Source: Alienimonas chondri (lineage in GTDB: Bacteria; Planctomycetota; Planctomycetia; Planctomycetales; Planctomycetaceae). From it: DNA of 49,498 nucleotides. The notes under the pieces are model-generated. The model was not told the origin of the DNA. It did no database searches and was given only the letters and a program-made list of their open reading frames with translations. The stretch lies in NCBI RefSeq assembly GCF_013036045.1, contig NZ_WTPX01000019.1, positions 1 to 49,498 on the forward strand. The letters are read 5' to 3'. Below are positions 19,498 to 26,749 of the stretch, one piece after another. The stretch's first letter is position 1. Every line of letters starts with the position of its first letter. Made by a program: the position numbers and the translations under genes.

Positions 19498-19573
19498 GGC
19501 GAGCGGTGGGCGTCAGCCCTCCGTGTCTTCGGGAGCGGGACGTCACACGGAGGACTGACGCCCACCGCTCGCC
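19498..19573. terminator. large inverted repeat between convergent genes, probable bidirectional terminator
   Basis: The arms 19498-19526 and 19545-19573 are reverse complements at 28 of 29 positions (one mismatch, C against T), with an 18-base loop. The arm begins GGCGAGCGGTGGGCGTCAG. It fills the gap between the stop of the cytochrome gene (19489) and the stop of the glmM-like gene (19576), so it could end transcripts from both sides. There is no long T run, so Rho-independent function is not certain. The near-perfect arms also fit a dispersed REP-like palindrome. Confidence 0.65.
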
Positions 19574-19575
19574 TT

Positions 19576-20955
19576 CTACGCAGCGGCTCGCTCGCAGATG
19601 GCCGTCGCCTCCGCGGCGAGCGCCTCGGAGACGTCGGCGCCCGGCGCTTCGGCGATCACGCGGGCGATCGGCTCGGTATTGCTTGCTCGCACCTGCACCC
19701 AGCGGTCCGGCCAGTCGAGCCGCAGGCCGTCGCCCCACTTAGCCTCCGCGTCCGGGTAGGCGGCCGCGAGCGCGTCACAGGCGGCGTTCACCCGGTCCGG
19801 CGAGGGCACCGCGAATTTCTTCTTGACGATCGCGTATTGCGGCAGCGAGTCCGCCCAGGCGCCGACCGAACCTCCCCGCTTCGCAAGGCCGTCCAAGAGG
19901 TAGGCAATCGAAACCAACGAGTCCCGCACCGGGCCGACTTTCGGCTCGATCACGCCGCCGTTCCCCTCGCCGCCGAGCGCGGCGCCGACCCGGTTCATCT
20001 CCCCCACCACGTTCGCCTCGCCGACCGCGGAGCGGTGGAAGGCGCACCCGCGCCGCTCGGCCACGTCCGCATTCACCCGGCTGGTCGATCCGTTCACGAC
20101 CAGCGGCCCCTTGCAGGTCGCGAGCACGTGGTCCGCACACAACGCCAGCGTCAGCTCCTCGCCGATATAGCGTCCGTTTTCGTCGACTACCGCGAGCCGG
20201 TCGGCATCGGGATCCTGAGCGAAGCCGACGTCGGCGCCGTGCCGGCGGACTTCGTCGCACAGCCCGGTGAGATTCGCCTCGGTCGGTTCCGGCGTGTGCT
20301 CGAACAGCCCGTCCGGCGTTTCGCCCAGCACCACCACTTCGCAGCCGAGTTCGTCCCGCAGAAATCCGGGCGTCGCTGCCCCGCCGCTTCCGCGATTGCA
20401 GTCGAGCACGACCTTGAACCGCTTCGCCCGGATCGCTTCCCGGTCGACCAGCGCCAAGACGCGGCGGAGATGCGGCCCGTGCGGGTCCGCGAGCGTTTCG
20501 ACCGAACCGACGCCGTCCCATCCCGCGGCGGCGAACTCGCCCGACTCCAGCAGAGCGACTAATTCTTGGCCCTGCTCCGCGTTCAACACGCCGCCGGACG
20601 GGGAGAACGGCTTGAGGCCGTTCCACTCCAGCGGGTTGTGCGACGCCGTGATCTGTAGCCCCGCCGCGGCGCCGTGATGCTGGACGAGGACGCCGCAGGT
20701 GGGGGTCATCGCGACGCCGCCGTCGAGCACCCGACAGCCCGCCGCCAGCAACCCGCCGACCACGCAGTGCCGCACCATCGACCCGGTCGGTCGGCCGTCG
20801 CGGGTCAGCACGACGAGACCGCGGTTCACGCCATCGCGGACCGGCTCCCGCATCGCCAGCGTGCCGACCGCCTGCCCGAATCGGGTGAGGAAGTCCGCGT
20901 CGAGTCCATCCCCGACGACGCCGCGGAGACCGGAAACGGACAGGATGCGGGGCAC
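19576..20955 (-). CDS. glmM: phosphoglucosamine/phosphomannomutase family enzyme (GlmM-like)
   Basis: Moves phosphate between C6 and C1 of a hexose phosphate; in the GlmM case it makes glucosamine-1-phosphate for cell-envelope precursors. The catalytic serine loop is TASHNPLEWNG, the magnesium loop DPDADRLAVVDENG, the sugar-binding loop GGEGNGGVIEP, and the phosphate-binding loop RASNTEPIARVIAEA. The sugar loop resembles the archaeal-type GlmM/phosphomannomutase branch more than E. coli GlmM, so the sugar specificity is uncertain. The GTG at 20955 (459 residues, beginning PRILSVSGLRG) was chosen because homology starts there; the frame remains open through the plsC gene upstream. Confidence 0.85.
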   Translation of the reverse strand: MPRILSVSGLRGVVGDGLDADFLTRFGQAVGTLAMREPVRDGVNRGLVVLTRDGRPTGSMVRHCVVGGLLAAGCRVLDGGVAMTPTCGVLVQHHGAAAGLQITASHNPLEWNGLKPFSPSGGVLNAEQGQELVALLESGEFAAAGWDGVGSVETLADPHGPHLRRVLALVDREAIRAKRFKVVLDCNRGSGGAATPGFLRDELGCEVVVLGETPDGLFEHTPEPTEANLTGLCDEVRRHGADVGFAQDPDADRLAVVDENGRYIGEELTLALCADHVLATCKGPLVVNGSTSRVNADVAERRGCAFHRSAVGEANVVGEMNRVGAALGGEGNGGVIEPKVGPVRDSLVSIAYLLDGLAKRGGSVGAWADSLPQYAIVKKKFAVPSPDRVNAACDALAAAYPDAEAKWGDGLRLDWPDRWVQVRASNTEPIARVIAEAPGADVSEALAAEATAICERAAA

Positions 20956-20989
20956 GGCGCGGCTCAAAGAGGGGGGCGGGGCGGGGGGT

Positions 20990-21724
20990 TTATCCCTTCG
21001 AGCCGATCGCGTCCACGCCCCCCGGCTCTTCGCCTGTCTCCCGCCAAGACACCGCAAGCGCGTGGGCCGCGGCGATCCGTTCCGTAACGAGCGACACGAT
21101 CCCGGCGGCGCCGCCGGCCGCGGCGATCTCTTCAGTCGGGATCGGCTCCCCGAAAACGACGCACACCCGCCCCGGCGACGGCAGGGGAATCCGTCGCGAA
21201 CGGGGCAGACATTCAAACGCTCCCGCGATGCCCACGGGATAGATCGGGGTCTTTCCCCGCCGCGCGAGCGTGACGAATCCCGGCTTCAAATCCCCCAACG
21301 AACCGTCGGCCGTGCGCGTTCCCTCGGGGAACAGCCCCACGAGTTCCCCGCGTTCCAACGCAGCCAAGGCGTCGCGCATCACGGCGGTCGCGGGGGCGTT
21401 CCGCGCGATCGGCAACGTCTTCATCGCCTTCAGGTAGCGACCGAACAGCGGGACGCGGAACAGGCTGTCCCGGGCGAGAAACGTAATCGATCGATCCAGC
21501 GGCAAGCCGAGCACGACCGGGTCGAGAAAGCTCTGGTGGTTCGAGAGCAGCAGCCCGCCTTGGTCCGGCCGGATCTGTTCCTGCCCGACCGCCCGCACGC
21601 CGAGGTACGGCGCCGCCGAGAGTCGCAACACGGCTCGGCTCCCGGTCCACGCGGCCCCCTGCGGGGGACGTGGATTTGAAGGCGCACTCGAGCGCGTGTT
21701 GGAGGAGGGGGGCGGATCGCTCAC
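20990..21724 (-). CDS. plsC: 1-acyl-sn-glycerol-3-phosphate acyltransferase (PlsC family)
   Basis: Adds the second acyl chain in phospholipid synthesis. The acceptor motif NHQSFLD (His63, Asp68) and the motif FPEGTRTADGS at about residue 130 are the classical PlsC/LPAT boxes, and VGIAGAFE supplies the third box. The 244-residue length is standard. The start is a GTG at 21724; the first 35 or so residues are Pro/Ser-rich and poorly conserved in type, so a later start is possible. The glmM-like gene follows 35 bases downstream on the same strand, so the two may be co-transcribed. Confidence 0.92.
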   Translation of the reverse strand: MSDPPPSSNTRSSAPSNPRPPQGAAWTGSRAVLRLSAAPYLGVRAVGQEQIRPDQGGLLLSNHQSFLDPVVLGLPLDRSITFLARDSLFRVPLFGRYLKAMKTLPIARNAPATAVMRDALAALERGELVGLFPEGTRTADGSLGDLKPGFVTLARRGKTPIYPVGIAGAFECLPRSRRIPLPSPGRVCVVFGEPIPTEEIAAAGGAAGIVSLVTERIAAAHALAVSWRETGEEPGGVDAIGSKG

Positions 21725-21806
21725 CCTCGCAGAATGTCACGCCCGGCGGTGCATGACGACCCTGCAGGAATCGCGACGAACTCAGAATCGCGGCGAACCC
21801 GAAGCG

Positions 21807-21834
21807 TTGCGAAGGTGTCCGCAGACGGTACACT
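21807..21834 (+). promoter_or_regulatory. candidate promoter of the tRNA-Lys gene
   Basis: TTGCGA (21807-21812) and TACACT (21829-21834) each match the sigma-70 consensus hexamers at four of six bases, with a 16-base spacer. The mature tRNA begins 33 bases after the -10 element, a plausible leader length. This is seen by eye only and is not a tested promoter. Confidence 0.45.
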
Positions 21835-21867
21835 ACCCGACCGGTCGCATCGCGGCCGGAAAGAGTC

Positions 21868-21940
<73 letters not shown>

Positions 21941-21942
21941 CT

Positions 21943-21967
21943 GGCCGGGCAAACGCCCGGCCTTTTT
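21943..21967 (+). terminator. intrinsic terminator of the tRNA-Lys gene
   Basis: GGCCGGGC (21943-21950) and GCCCGGCC (21955-21962) form a perfect 8-bp stem with loop AAAC, followed by five T residues. It begins two bases after the tRNA end, so it is the Rho-independent terminator of a single-gene transcript. Confidence 0.92.
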
Positions 21968-21985
21968 CGTAAACACCGCCGAACG

Positions 21986-23209
21986 TTGAGTTTGCGTACC
22001 GCCGGGAGTTCCGGCGAGCGGCCCCGACAAGCATCACCCGAGGGTCGTAGTACTCTCGGCAAGCCCGGACCGCGTCGTGCTCGACATACCCCCAAGCTCT
22101 GTCACCACAAGGCGAGCGGACAAGCCCGGGTTCGCCTGGACGGACGCGACATCGACCTCGGTAAGTTCGGCGCTCCCGAAGCCGAGGCCGCCTACCACAC
22201 CGTGATCGGGCAGTGGCAGGCTACGGGGCAGACCCCGGCGAAGGCGACGACCGCGACGGTCCGTTCCCGCCGCATCGCCGCGGAGGTCGGCCCGCCAGTG
22301 AACGACGTGATCCTCGCGTTCTGGCAGTGGGCGGCGCGTCGTTACCCCGAGCGCCAGCCGGGACGGATGAACGGCGAACCGGTCGGCTACAAGATCGCTC
22401 TCAAGCTGCTGCGGTCCGGCCGGGAACCGACGTCGGCCACGTCGTTCGGACCGATCGCTGTCCGCGAATGTCAGCGGATGATGGTCGCCGAGGGGCGATC
22501 GCGGACCTACTGCAACATGAACCTCTGCCGACTGAAACGGGTGTTCAAGTGGGCGGTTTCGTGGGAGATGATCCCGCCGTCCGTGCTGACGGCGCTGCAA
22601 ACCGTCGAGGGTCTGCGGAAAGGCGAGCCGGAGGCCAAGGAGCCGGAGGCCAAGGAGCCGGAGGCCAAGGAGCCGGAAGCCAAGGAGACGGCAGCCCGCC
22701 GCGGCGTCGACCCGGAGCACGACGCCTCGGCGTGGAAGCGGCTGGGGCCGCGGAATCGCGACCTGATCCACCTGCAGCTGTGGACCGGATCGCGTCCGGC
22801 CGAACTGCTGAATCTGACGACGCGAGACATCGACCGAGCCGGCGTCGTCTGGCTCGCCACGCTGGGCGACCACAAGACCGCCCACCTCGGCAAAGCCCGG
22901 ACGCTCTGTTTCGGTCCGAAGTGTCAGAAGATCCTCGCGAAGTATCTGGACGATCGGGCGCCGGACGTGCGGTTGTTCCGTACGTCGGTCAACACGTTGC
23001 GACAGGCCGCCGCGGGCGCCTGTCGGCGGTCGGGAGCGCCCAGGTGGACGCCGTATCAACTGCGGCATTCATTCGCCTACCGGGCGCGAGCCGAGGCCGG
23101 GCTATACGCCGCTCAGAAATTGCTGGGGCATTCCTCGGCCAAGATGACGGAGGGCTACGCATCGGCCGACCTCACGTCCGCGATTCAGTCCGCCGCGAAA
23201 GCGGGCTGA
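21986..23209 (+). CDS. tyrosine recombinase/integrase
   Basis: A site-specific recombinase of the phage integrase family. The N-terminal part (RARHTPKLCHHKASGQARVRLDG, about residues 33-55) resembles the DNA-binding arm of planctomycete integrases, and a core-binding domain follows. The catalytic domain has Arg270 in WTGSRPAELLNL, a Lys in GDHKTAHLGKAR, the YQLRHSFAYRA box (Tyr in place of the usual first His), and the nucleophile Tyr391 in GHSSAKMTEGY. The first start codon in the frame is a TTG at 21986, only 19 bases after the tRNA terminator; it has no clear ribosome binding site, so the start is uncertain. An in-frame repeat forms the linker. Its position beside tRNA-Lys suggests that it integrated there. 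No second copy of the tRNA end was found by eye. Confidence 0.88.
   Translation: MSLRTAGSSGERPRQASPEGRSTLGKPGPRRARHTPKLCHHKASGQARVRLDGRDIDLGKFGAPEAEAAYHTVIGQWQATGQTPAKATTATVRSRRIAAEVGPPVNDVILAFWQWAARRYPERQPGRMNGEPVGYKIALKLLRSGREPTSATSFGPIAVRECQRMMVAEGRSRTYCNMNLCRLKRVFKWAVSWEMIPPSVLTALQTVEGLRKGEPEAKEPEAKEPEAKEPEAKETAARRGVDPEHDASAWKRLGPRNRDLIHLQLWTGSRPAELLNLTTRDIDRAGVVWLATLGDHKTAHLGKARTLCFGPKCQKILAKYLDDRAPDVRLFRTSVNTLRQAAAGACRRSGAPRWTPYQLRHSFAYRARAEAGLYAAQKLLGHSSAKMTEGYASADLTSAIQSAAKAG
22625..22684 (+). repeat. 15-bp tandem repeat inside the integrase gene
   Basis: Four copies of GAGCCGGAGGCCAAG lie head to tail (the fourth has one A for G). They encode (EPEAK)x4 in the linker between the core-binding and catalytic domains. 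The unit is a multiple of three, so changes in copy number keep the frame. Confidence 0.9.
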
Positions 23210-23434
23210 GCGAATGCGGACATGCTGCCAGGTTTCACCCTACGCCCCCCGGAGGGCGGGGCGGCGATAGCCAGCCGCCTCCGGTCCACAGACCGCAGAC
23301 CGCACATTGCTGCTGTCGGAACGGGTGTCGCCCCACGTGAAAGGTGCAACGGCGGAGGCGAACAATCCCCGCTGCTGCGCCGCGTTGGTGCCGTGCCTGA
23401 TTCACCATGCGAATCGGCGGCCTCTGGGCGGACG

Positions 23435-23520
23435 CCCTCGATCGCCGCGGCGATCGCCTTCGCCACGCCGGCGACCTTGCGGGCGGACAGATTGTCCATC
23501 ACCACGACGTCGCCGCGGTG
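23435..23520 (-). pseudogene. IS630-type transposase fragment (internal DDE segment)
   Basis: On the minus strand the sequence reads GDVVVMDNLSARKVAGVAKAI, the part of IS630/Tc1-like transposases around the second catalytic aspartate. Neither the preceding nor the following family motifs are present in any frame: the upstream side runs into the deacetylase-like fragment at about 23540, and the downstream side loses similarity within 30 residues. It is a remnant of fewer than 100 bases. A longer relic with the N-terminal half of such a transposase lies at 38228-38888 in the same orientation. Confidence 0.65.
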
Positions 23521-23539
23521 GTGCGCCGAACGCGGGGTG

Positions 23540-24413
23540 AAGGGCAAGTACAGCGTGGTGCCGAACCCCGCCTGCGTGGGCTGGCTGGACCGCACGCTGC
23601 CCGGCTGGTCTGCAAAGGCCCTCGCCGACAGCCTGTCGCTGGTCCGCGAACTCATGCTGCCGAACTGGGACCTTCACCCGGAGATGCTCACCCACACCCG
23701 GATGATCGATCTCAAAACCGGCCGCCCCCGCCCGCTGACCGGCCCGGCGGACATGGAGAACTGGTACCCCGGCCGGGGAGCCGACGTCTCGACGGACGAA
23801 CTCACGGCGTACCTCGCCGCGGCGCTGCGGGTGTTGAAGAACTGCGGTCTGCCCTGCGCGGGCGTGACCACCCCGGGCGGCTTCGGCAACGGCGTGGAGG
23901 ATCGACTCGCCGTCGCCGTGCGGGAGGCGGTGGGCGACGTGTTCGGAACCGAAAACGAACGCGACTCGGACGGGCTCGTGCGGCATTTCTTTAAATACGT
24001 CCGGCTGGGCGAGGACCCGGTCGCCGCGGAGGTGCGGGACGTGCGGGGACTCGACACGGGTCGACCGGAGTGCGTCGTCACCGTGCCCGCCGCCACGGGC
24101 GACTGGTTCGGCGGGTGGACCGGCGACGATCCGCTGCGCGACGCCCTCTATTGCAACGTCGACGCCGACGCCGGGCGGATGGTGGAGCTGATCGAGCGCG
24201 GCGACCCGGCGGTGATGCTCTGCCACTGGCCGGGGCTTTATAATCACGGCGCCGAGACCGGCTTCGCCGCCTTCCGCCGGATCGTCACGGCCCTCGACGC
24301 CCGGTTCGGGGAGCGGACCGTGTGGATGAAGCTCAGCGAGATCGCCCGCTACGCCGCGGCGAAGAACTCTACGACAATCGCCCGGCAGGCGGCCGGCGGC
24401 GTCCGCTGGTCCG
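23540..24413 (+). pseudogene. C-terminal fragment of a polysaccharide-deacetylase-like planctomycete protein
   Basis: From KGKYSVVPNPACVGWLDRTL to WMKLSEIARYAAAK the frame reads like the later part of a large secreted planctomycete protein with a deacetylase-like fold. Recognisable pieces are LMLPNWDLHPEMLTHTR, YNHGAETGFAAFRRIVTALD and the trailing WMKLSEIARYAAAK. There is no start codon, signal peptide or N-terminal half; the left side is a transposase scrap. At about 24414 the same reading frame passes without a stop into a piece of a different protein. I recall the family only in outline, so the enzymatic label is tentative. Confidence 0.55.
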
Positions 24414-24787
24414 TCGACCGCGGGACGCTCTACGTGCCCTCGCCGGTTCTCGTGGACGACCGCCTGTATTTCACGCAGTCGAACCGGGGGATCCTCACCT
24501 GCCTCGACGCCGACACCGGCGGGACGATCATCGATCGCACGCGGCTTGCCGGACTCAGCAACGTATATGCCTCCCCCGCCGCGGCGGACGGGCGGGTGTA
24601 CGTTACCGGGCGGGACGGCCGGACGGTGGTCTTGGAGTACGGGGCCGCGATGAACGTCCTCGCGAGCAACGCGATCGACGGTCGCGTCGACGCTTCGCCG
24701 GCCCTCGCGGGGGACGCCCTGTTCCGCCGCTCGCACGCCGCGCTGTACTGCTTGGCGCGTCCGGCGGACCTATCCAAAAACCGGTGA
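24414..24787 (+). pseudogene. C-terminal fragment of a PQQ-like beta-propeller protein
   Basis: About 120 residues of the last blades of a pyrroloquinoline-quinone-like propeller: TLYVPSPVLVDDRLYFTQSN, GILTCLDADTGGTIIDRTRL, VYASPAAADGRVYVTGRDG and a final blade with DASPALAGDALF. The pattern A-DGRVYVTGRDG-TVVLE is typical of planctomycete PQQ-repeat proteins. The N-terminal blades and export signal are missing, and the fragment is joined in frame to the preceding deacetylase-like piece, so the whole is a deletion product or a chimera without a proper start. Confidence 0.65.
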
Positions 24788-24846
24788 ACCCGTCCGTCCG
24801 GAAACGCTGTCCGCGCGGCGTTCGCGCGACAGGCCGGGACCGACCG

Positions 24847-25110
24847 GTCAGAACTCGCCGGCGACTTCGCCGCCGGCGCGGGTGAGGATCGACTGCCACA
24901 CGCCCGGCCGGGCGGGGCAGCCGGTCTCATTCGGGTCACGATCGAGGGCGGAGTCGGCGTCGATCGTGTCCGCCACGTACCGCACCCACCCGTCGGCCAA
25001 GTCGATGTTCCCCCCGCCGGCGTGCAGGCCTCGGTGCAGTCTCCCATGTCGTTGGAGTTTCGGCCGGGGCGGTTCGGCGTGCCGGCGTGTTTGAACAGGG
25101 CGGCGGCGCC
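24847..25110 (-). pseudogene. C-terminal remnant of a DUF1559 (H-X9-DG) prepilin-like protein
   Basis: The minus strand encodes GLHAGGGNIDLADGWVRYV, which contains the exact H-X9-DG signature of the prepilin-type DUF1559 family, and ends with SILTRAGGEVAGEF before a TGA at 24847, the usual end of that family. A preceding piece (KHAGTPNRPGRNSNDMGDC) that also fits the family lies in another frame, so at least one frameshift separates them. The N-terminal methylation motif and most of the protein are absent. It is a decayed tail only. Confidence 0.65.
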
Positions 25111-25216
25111 GGCGGCCAGCCCCGACATCGTGGGCTTCAGCCTGTGGAAGAGATCGGGGAGGGATGAGGCCGGGGCGCCTTCAATCGCGGCGCCCCGGCT
25201 GGAACGCAGCGGCCGG

Positions 25217-25936
25217 TCAGTCGTCCTCACCGCGTTCGAGTTCACGTTCCTGAAGATCCAGTTCACGTTCCCGGAGCTCCAACTCGCGTTCCTGAATATC
25301 CAATTCCCGCTCGCGGAGCTCCAACTCGCGTTCGCGGAGGTCGAATTCACGTTCGCGGAAGTCCAACTCACGTTCCCGGGACTCCATCTGGAAGTCCCGC
25401 ATCTCCCGTTCGCGGTCCCGCATGTCGGCTTCATGGGCCTGCACCTCAGCGGTCTTCTCTTGGAGCATGGCGACCTTCCGCTCTGCCTGCTCGGCGGTGA
25501 TCTTGCCGGAGGCGGCGGCCGCCCGCGTTTCGGCGATCGCCCGCAGGATCCGCCGCTCGACGTCTGATCCGGCGCTGCTGCTGACGTGGTCCGCTCGAAC
25601 GGCTTCCAGCTTGGCCCGGGCTTTGTCCTCGGTCAGCTTACCGGCCCGCAGAGCCTCACGAATTCGGCGGGCGACGTCGCGTTCGGCACGCTCGCCAGGT
25701 TCGTCCTCGCGGAGCAGGTCCGTGCGGACGATGTCCATTTTCCGTTTCGCCTCCTCGGGGGAGAGGTCGCCGGACTCAACGGCGTCGCGGATCTTCCGGG
25801 CCACGTCGCGGAACTCTCGCTCGCGGTCCGGCGGCTCGGCGGCGAACGCGGACGCCGTCAGGCCTGCGGCGGCCATCAGACAGGCGGCGAACGGAGACAG
25901 AATGCCGCGGGAAGGGCGATTCATCAGTTTCTTCAA
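25217..25936 (-). CDS. secreted protein with short helical repeats and a heptad (RERELxL) coiled coil
   Basis: A 239-residue protein with a signal peptide ending near ASAFA (about residue 33); starts at 25936 or at the Met at 25924 are both possible. Residues about 40-150 hold three related helical repeats of some 35-40 residues (VARKIRDAVESGDLSPEEAKRK; VARRIREALRAGKLTEDKARAK; ILRAIAETRAAAASGKITAEQAERK). From about residue 180 to the end, a perfect seven-residue repeat of the type E-R-E-L-x-L-R runs seven or eight times, predicting a long single coiled coil with very high charge. No homologue is recognised. It stands alone between gene remnants and has no partner gene, so its role is unknown. 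Confidence 0.75.
   Translation of the reverse strand: MKKLMNRPSRGILSPFAACLMAAAGLTASAFAAEPPDREREFRDVARKIRDAVESGDLSPEEAKRKMDIVRTDLLREDEPGERAERDVARRIREALRAGKLTEDKARAKLEAVRADHVSSSAGSDVERRILRAIAETRAAAASGKITAEQAERKVAMLQEKTAEVQAHEADMRDREREMRDFQMESRERELDFREREFDLRERELELRERELDIQERELELRERELDLQERELERGEDD
25230..25400. repeat. 21-bp imperfect tandem repeat
   Basis: About eight copies of a 21-base unit (plus strand form close to CTCGCGTTCGCGGAG plus six variable bases) encode the heptads of the coiled-coil protein on the minus strand. Copies differ mostly at third codon positions, so the repeat is old enough to have drifted while the protein pattern was kept. Confidence 0.8.
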
Positions 25937-26018
25937 CTCGGTGGGGGGAAAGGAAGTAGAACGACGCGCCGCGACCCGGCCGAGCAGGTCGGCTGCCGCC
26001 TAGGCGTCGGGGTCACAT

Positions 26019-26297
26019 TCACCATGTCAGTTCGCCGGTACTTGGGCCGAACTGCTCCGCCGGCAGGCCAGCCCGGTTCAGCAGAGTGACGAACAGGTCG
26101 CTCAGCGGCACGTCGGCGTTGTGCTTGACGAACCGGCCGTGGTCGAACCCGCCGCCGGCCAACAGGATCGGCAGGTTCGTCGCGTCGTGGGCGTCCGCCG
26201 GTCCCCCCGCGTCCGCCGCCGGCGCCGCCAACGGCGCCGCGAGGACGGTCAGCGCCAAGCTCAAGGACACTTCAGTCGGCCTTGCAGTTGCTGCCAT
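26019..26297 (-). pseudogene. C-terminal remnant of a DUF1552 protein
   Basis: The second half reads HDATNLPILLAGGGFDHGRF, then PLSDLFVTLLNRAGLPAEQFG and STGELTW, which is the C-terminal end of planctomycete DUF1552 proteins (several hundred residues long). The first 40 residues (SLSLALTVLAAPLAAPAADAGG) look like an export signal but belong to nothing recognisable. Either a deletion joined a signal sequence to the tail or the upstream part is chance coding. The catalytic or binding body of the family is missing, so the piece is probably non-functional. Confidence 0.6.
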
Positions 26298-26305
26298 GTC
26301 ATTGA

Positions 26306-26749
26306 CTACCCGGGCGGCGGTCCGTCGGTTTCGCGGGCCGTGCGTTTCCTCTTTGTGACGGTCGCGTTCTTCCGACCCGTCTCGGCCGGCCGGCGCAGGA
26401 TTTTCTCCATTTTGCGGCCGCGGGCCAGTTCGTCGACCAGCTTGTCGAGGTAGCGAGCCTGCCGAGTCAGCGGGGTGACGATCTCTTCGATCCGGTAGCC
26501 GCAGATCGTACCGGTGATGAGCTGTGCGTGCGGGTTGAGGTCGGCCTCGGCGAAAAATCGCTCGAAGGTGGCTTTCTCACTGATCAGCCGCTCCAGATCG
26601 GCCGGCTCGAACCCGGTCAGCCATGTGATGACCTGATGCAATTCGTCCACGGTCCGCCCCTTTTTCTCCACCTTCGAGATGTAGTGCGGATAGACGGAGG
26701 CGAACGTCAAGTTCGCGACCCGCTCGTCGTGGTCCTTCGTGGTCGTCAT
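26306..26749 (-). CDS. DUF2200 domain protein
   Basis: A 147-residue protein of the small cytosolic DUF2200 family. The pattern LTFASVYPHYISKVEKKGRT, then VITWLTGF, FFAEADLNP, ITGTICGYRIEEI and RYLDKLVDELARGRKMEKILR matches the family over about 115 residues, followed by a basic tail. The ATG at 26749 overlaps the stop of the upstream PQQ-propeller gene by 4 bases (ATGA), so it is translated with an exported protein although it has no signal itself. The molecular function of the family is not known to me. Confidence 0.85.
   Translation of the reverse strand: MTTTKDHDERVANLTFASVYPHYISKVEKKGRTVDELHQVITWLTGFEPADLERLISEKATFERFFAEADLNPHAQLITGTICGYRIEEIVTPLTRQARYLDKLVDELARGRKMEKILRRPAETGRKNATVTKRKRTARETDGPPPG

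Noticed and set aside
23225-23262. GC hairpin with CGCCCCCCGGAGGGCGG after the integrase, considered as terminator
   Set aside because: The stem is short and imperfect and no T run follows, so it is not reported as a terminator.
23222-23539. The start of the 521-codon plus-strand frame as a genuine N-terminus
   Set aside because: Residues before 23540 have no family similarity and overlie the IS630 scrap on the other strand.
25022-25567. A plus-strand frame with alternating hydrophobic repeats (FEFTFLKIQFTFPELQLAF) that looks like a beta-repeat protein
   Set aside because: It is the antisense reading of the charged heptad repeats; the minus strand has a signal peptide, related upstream repeats and a proper start.
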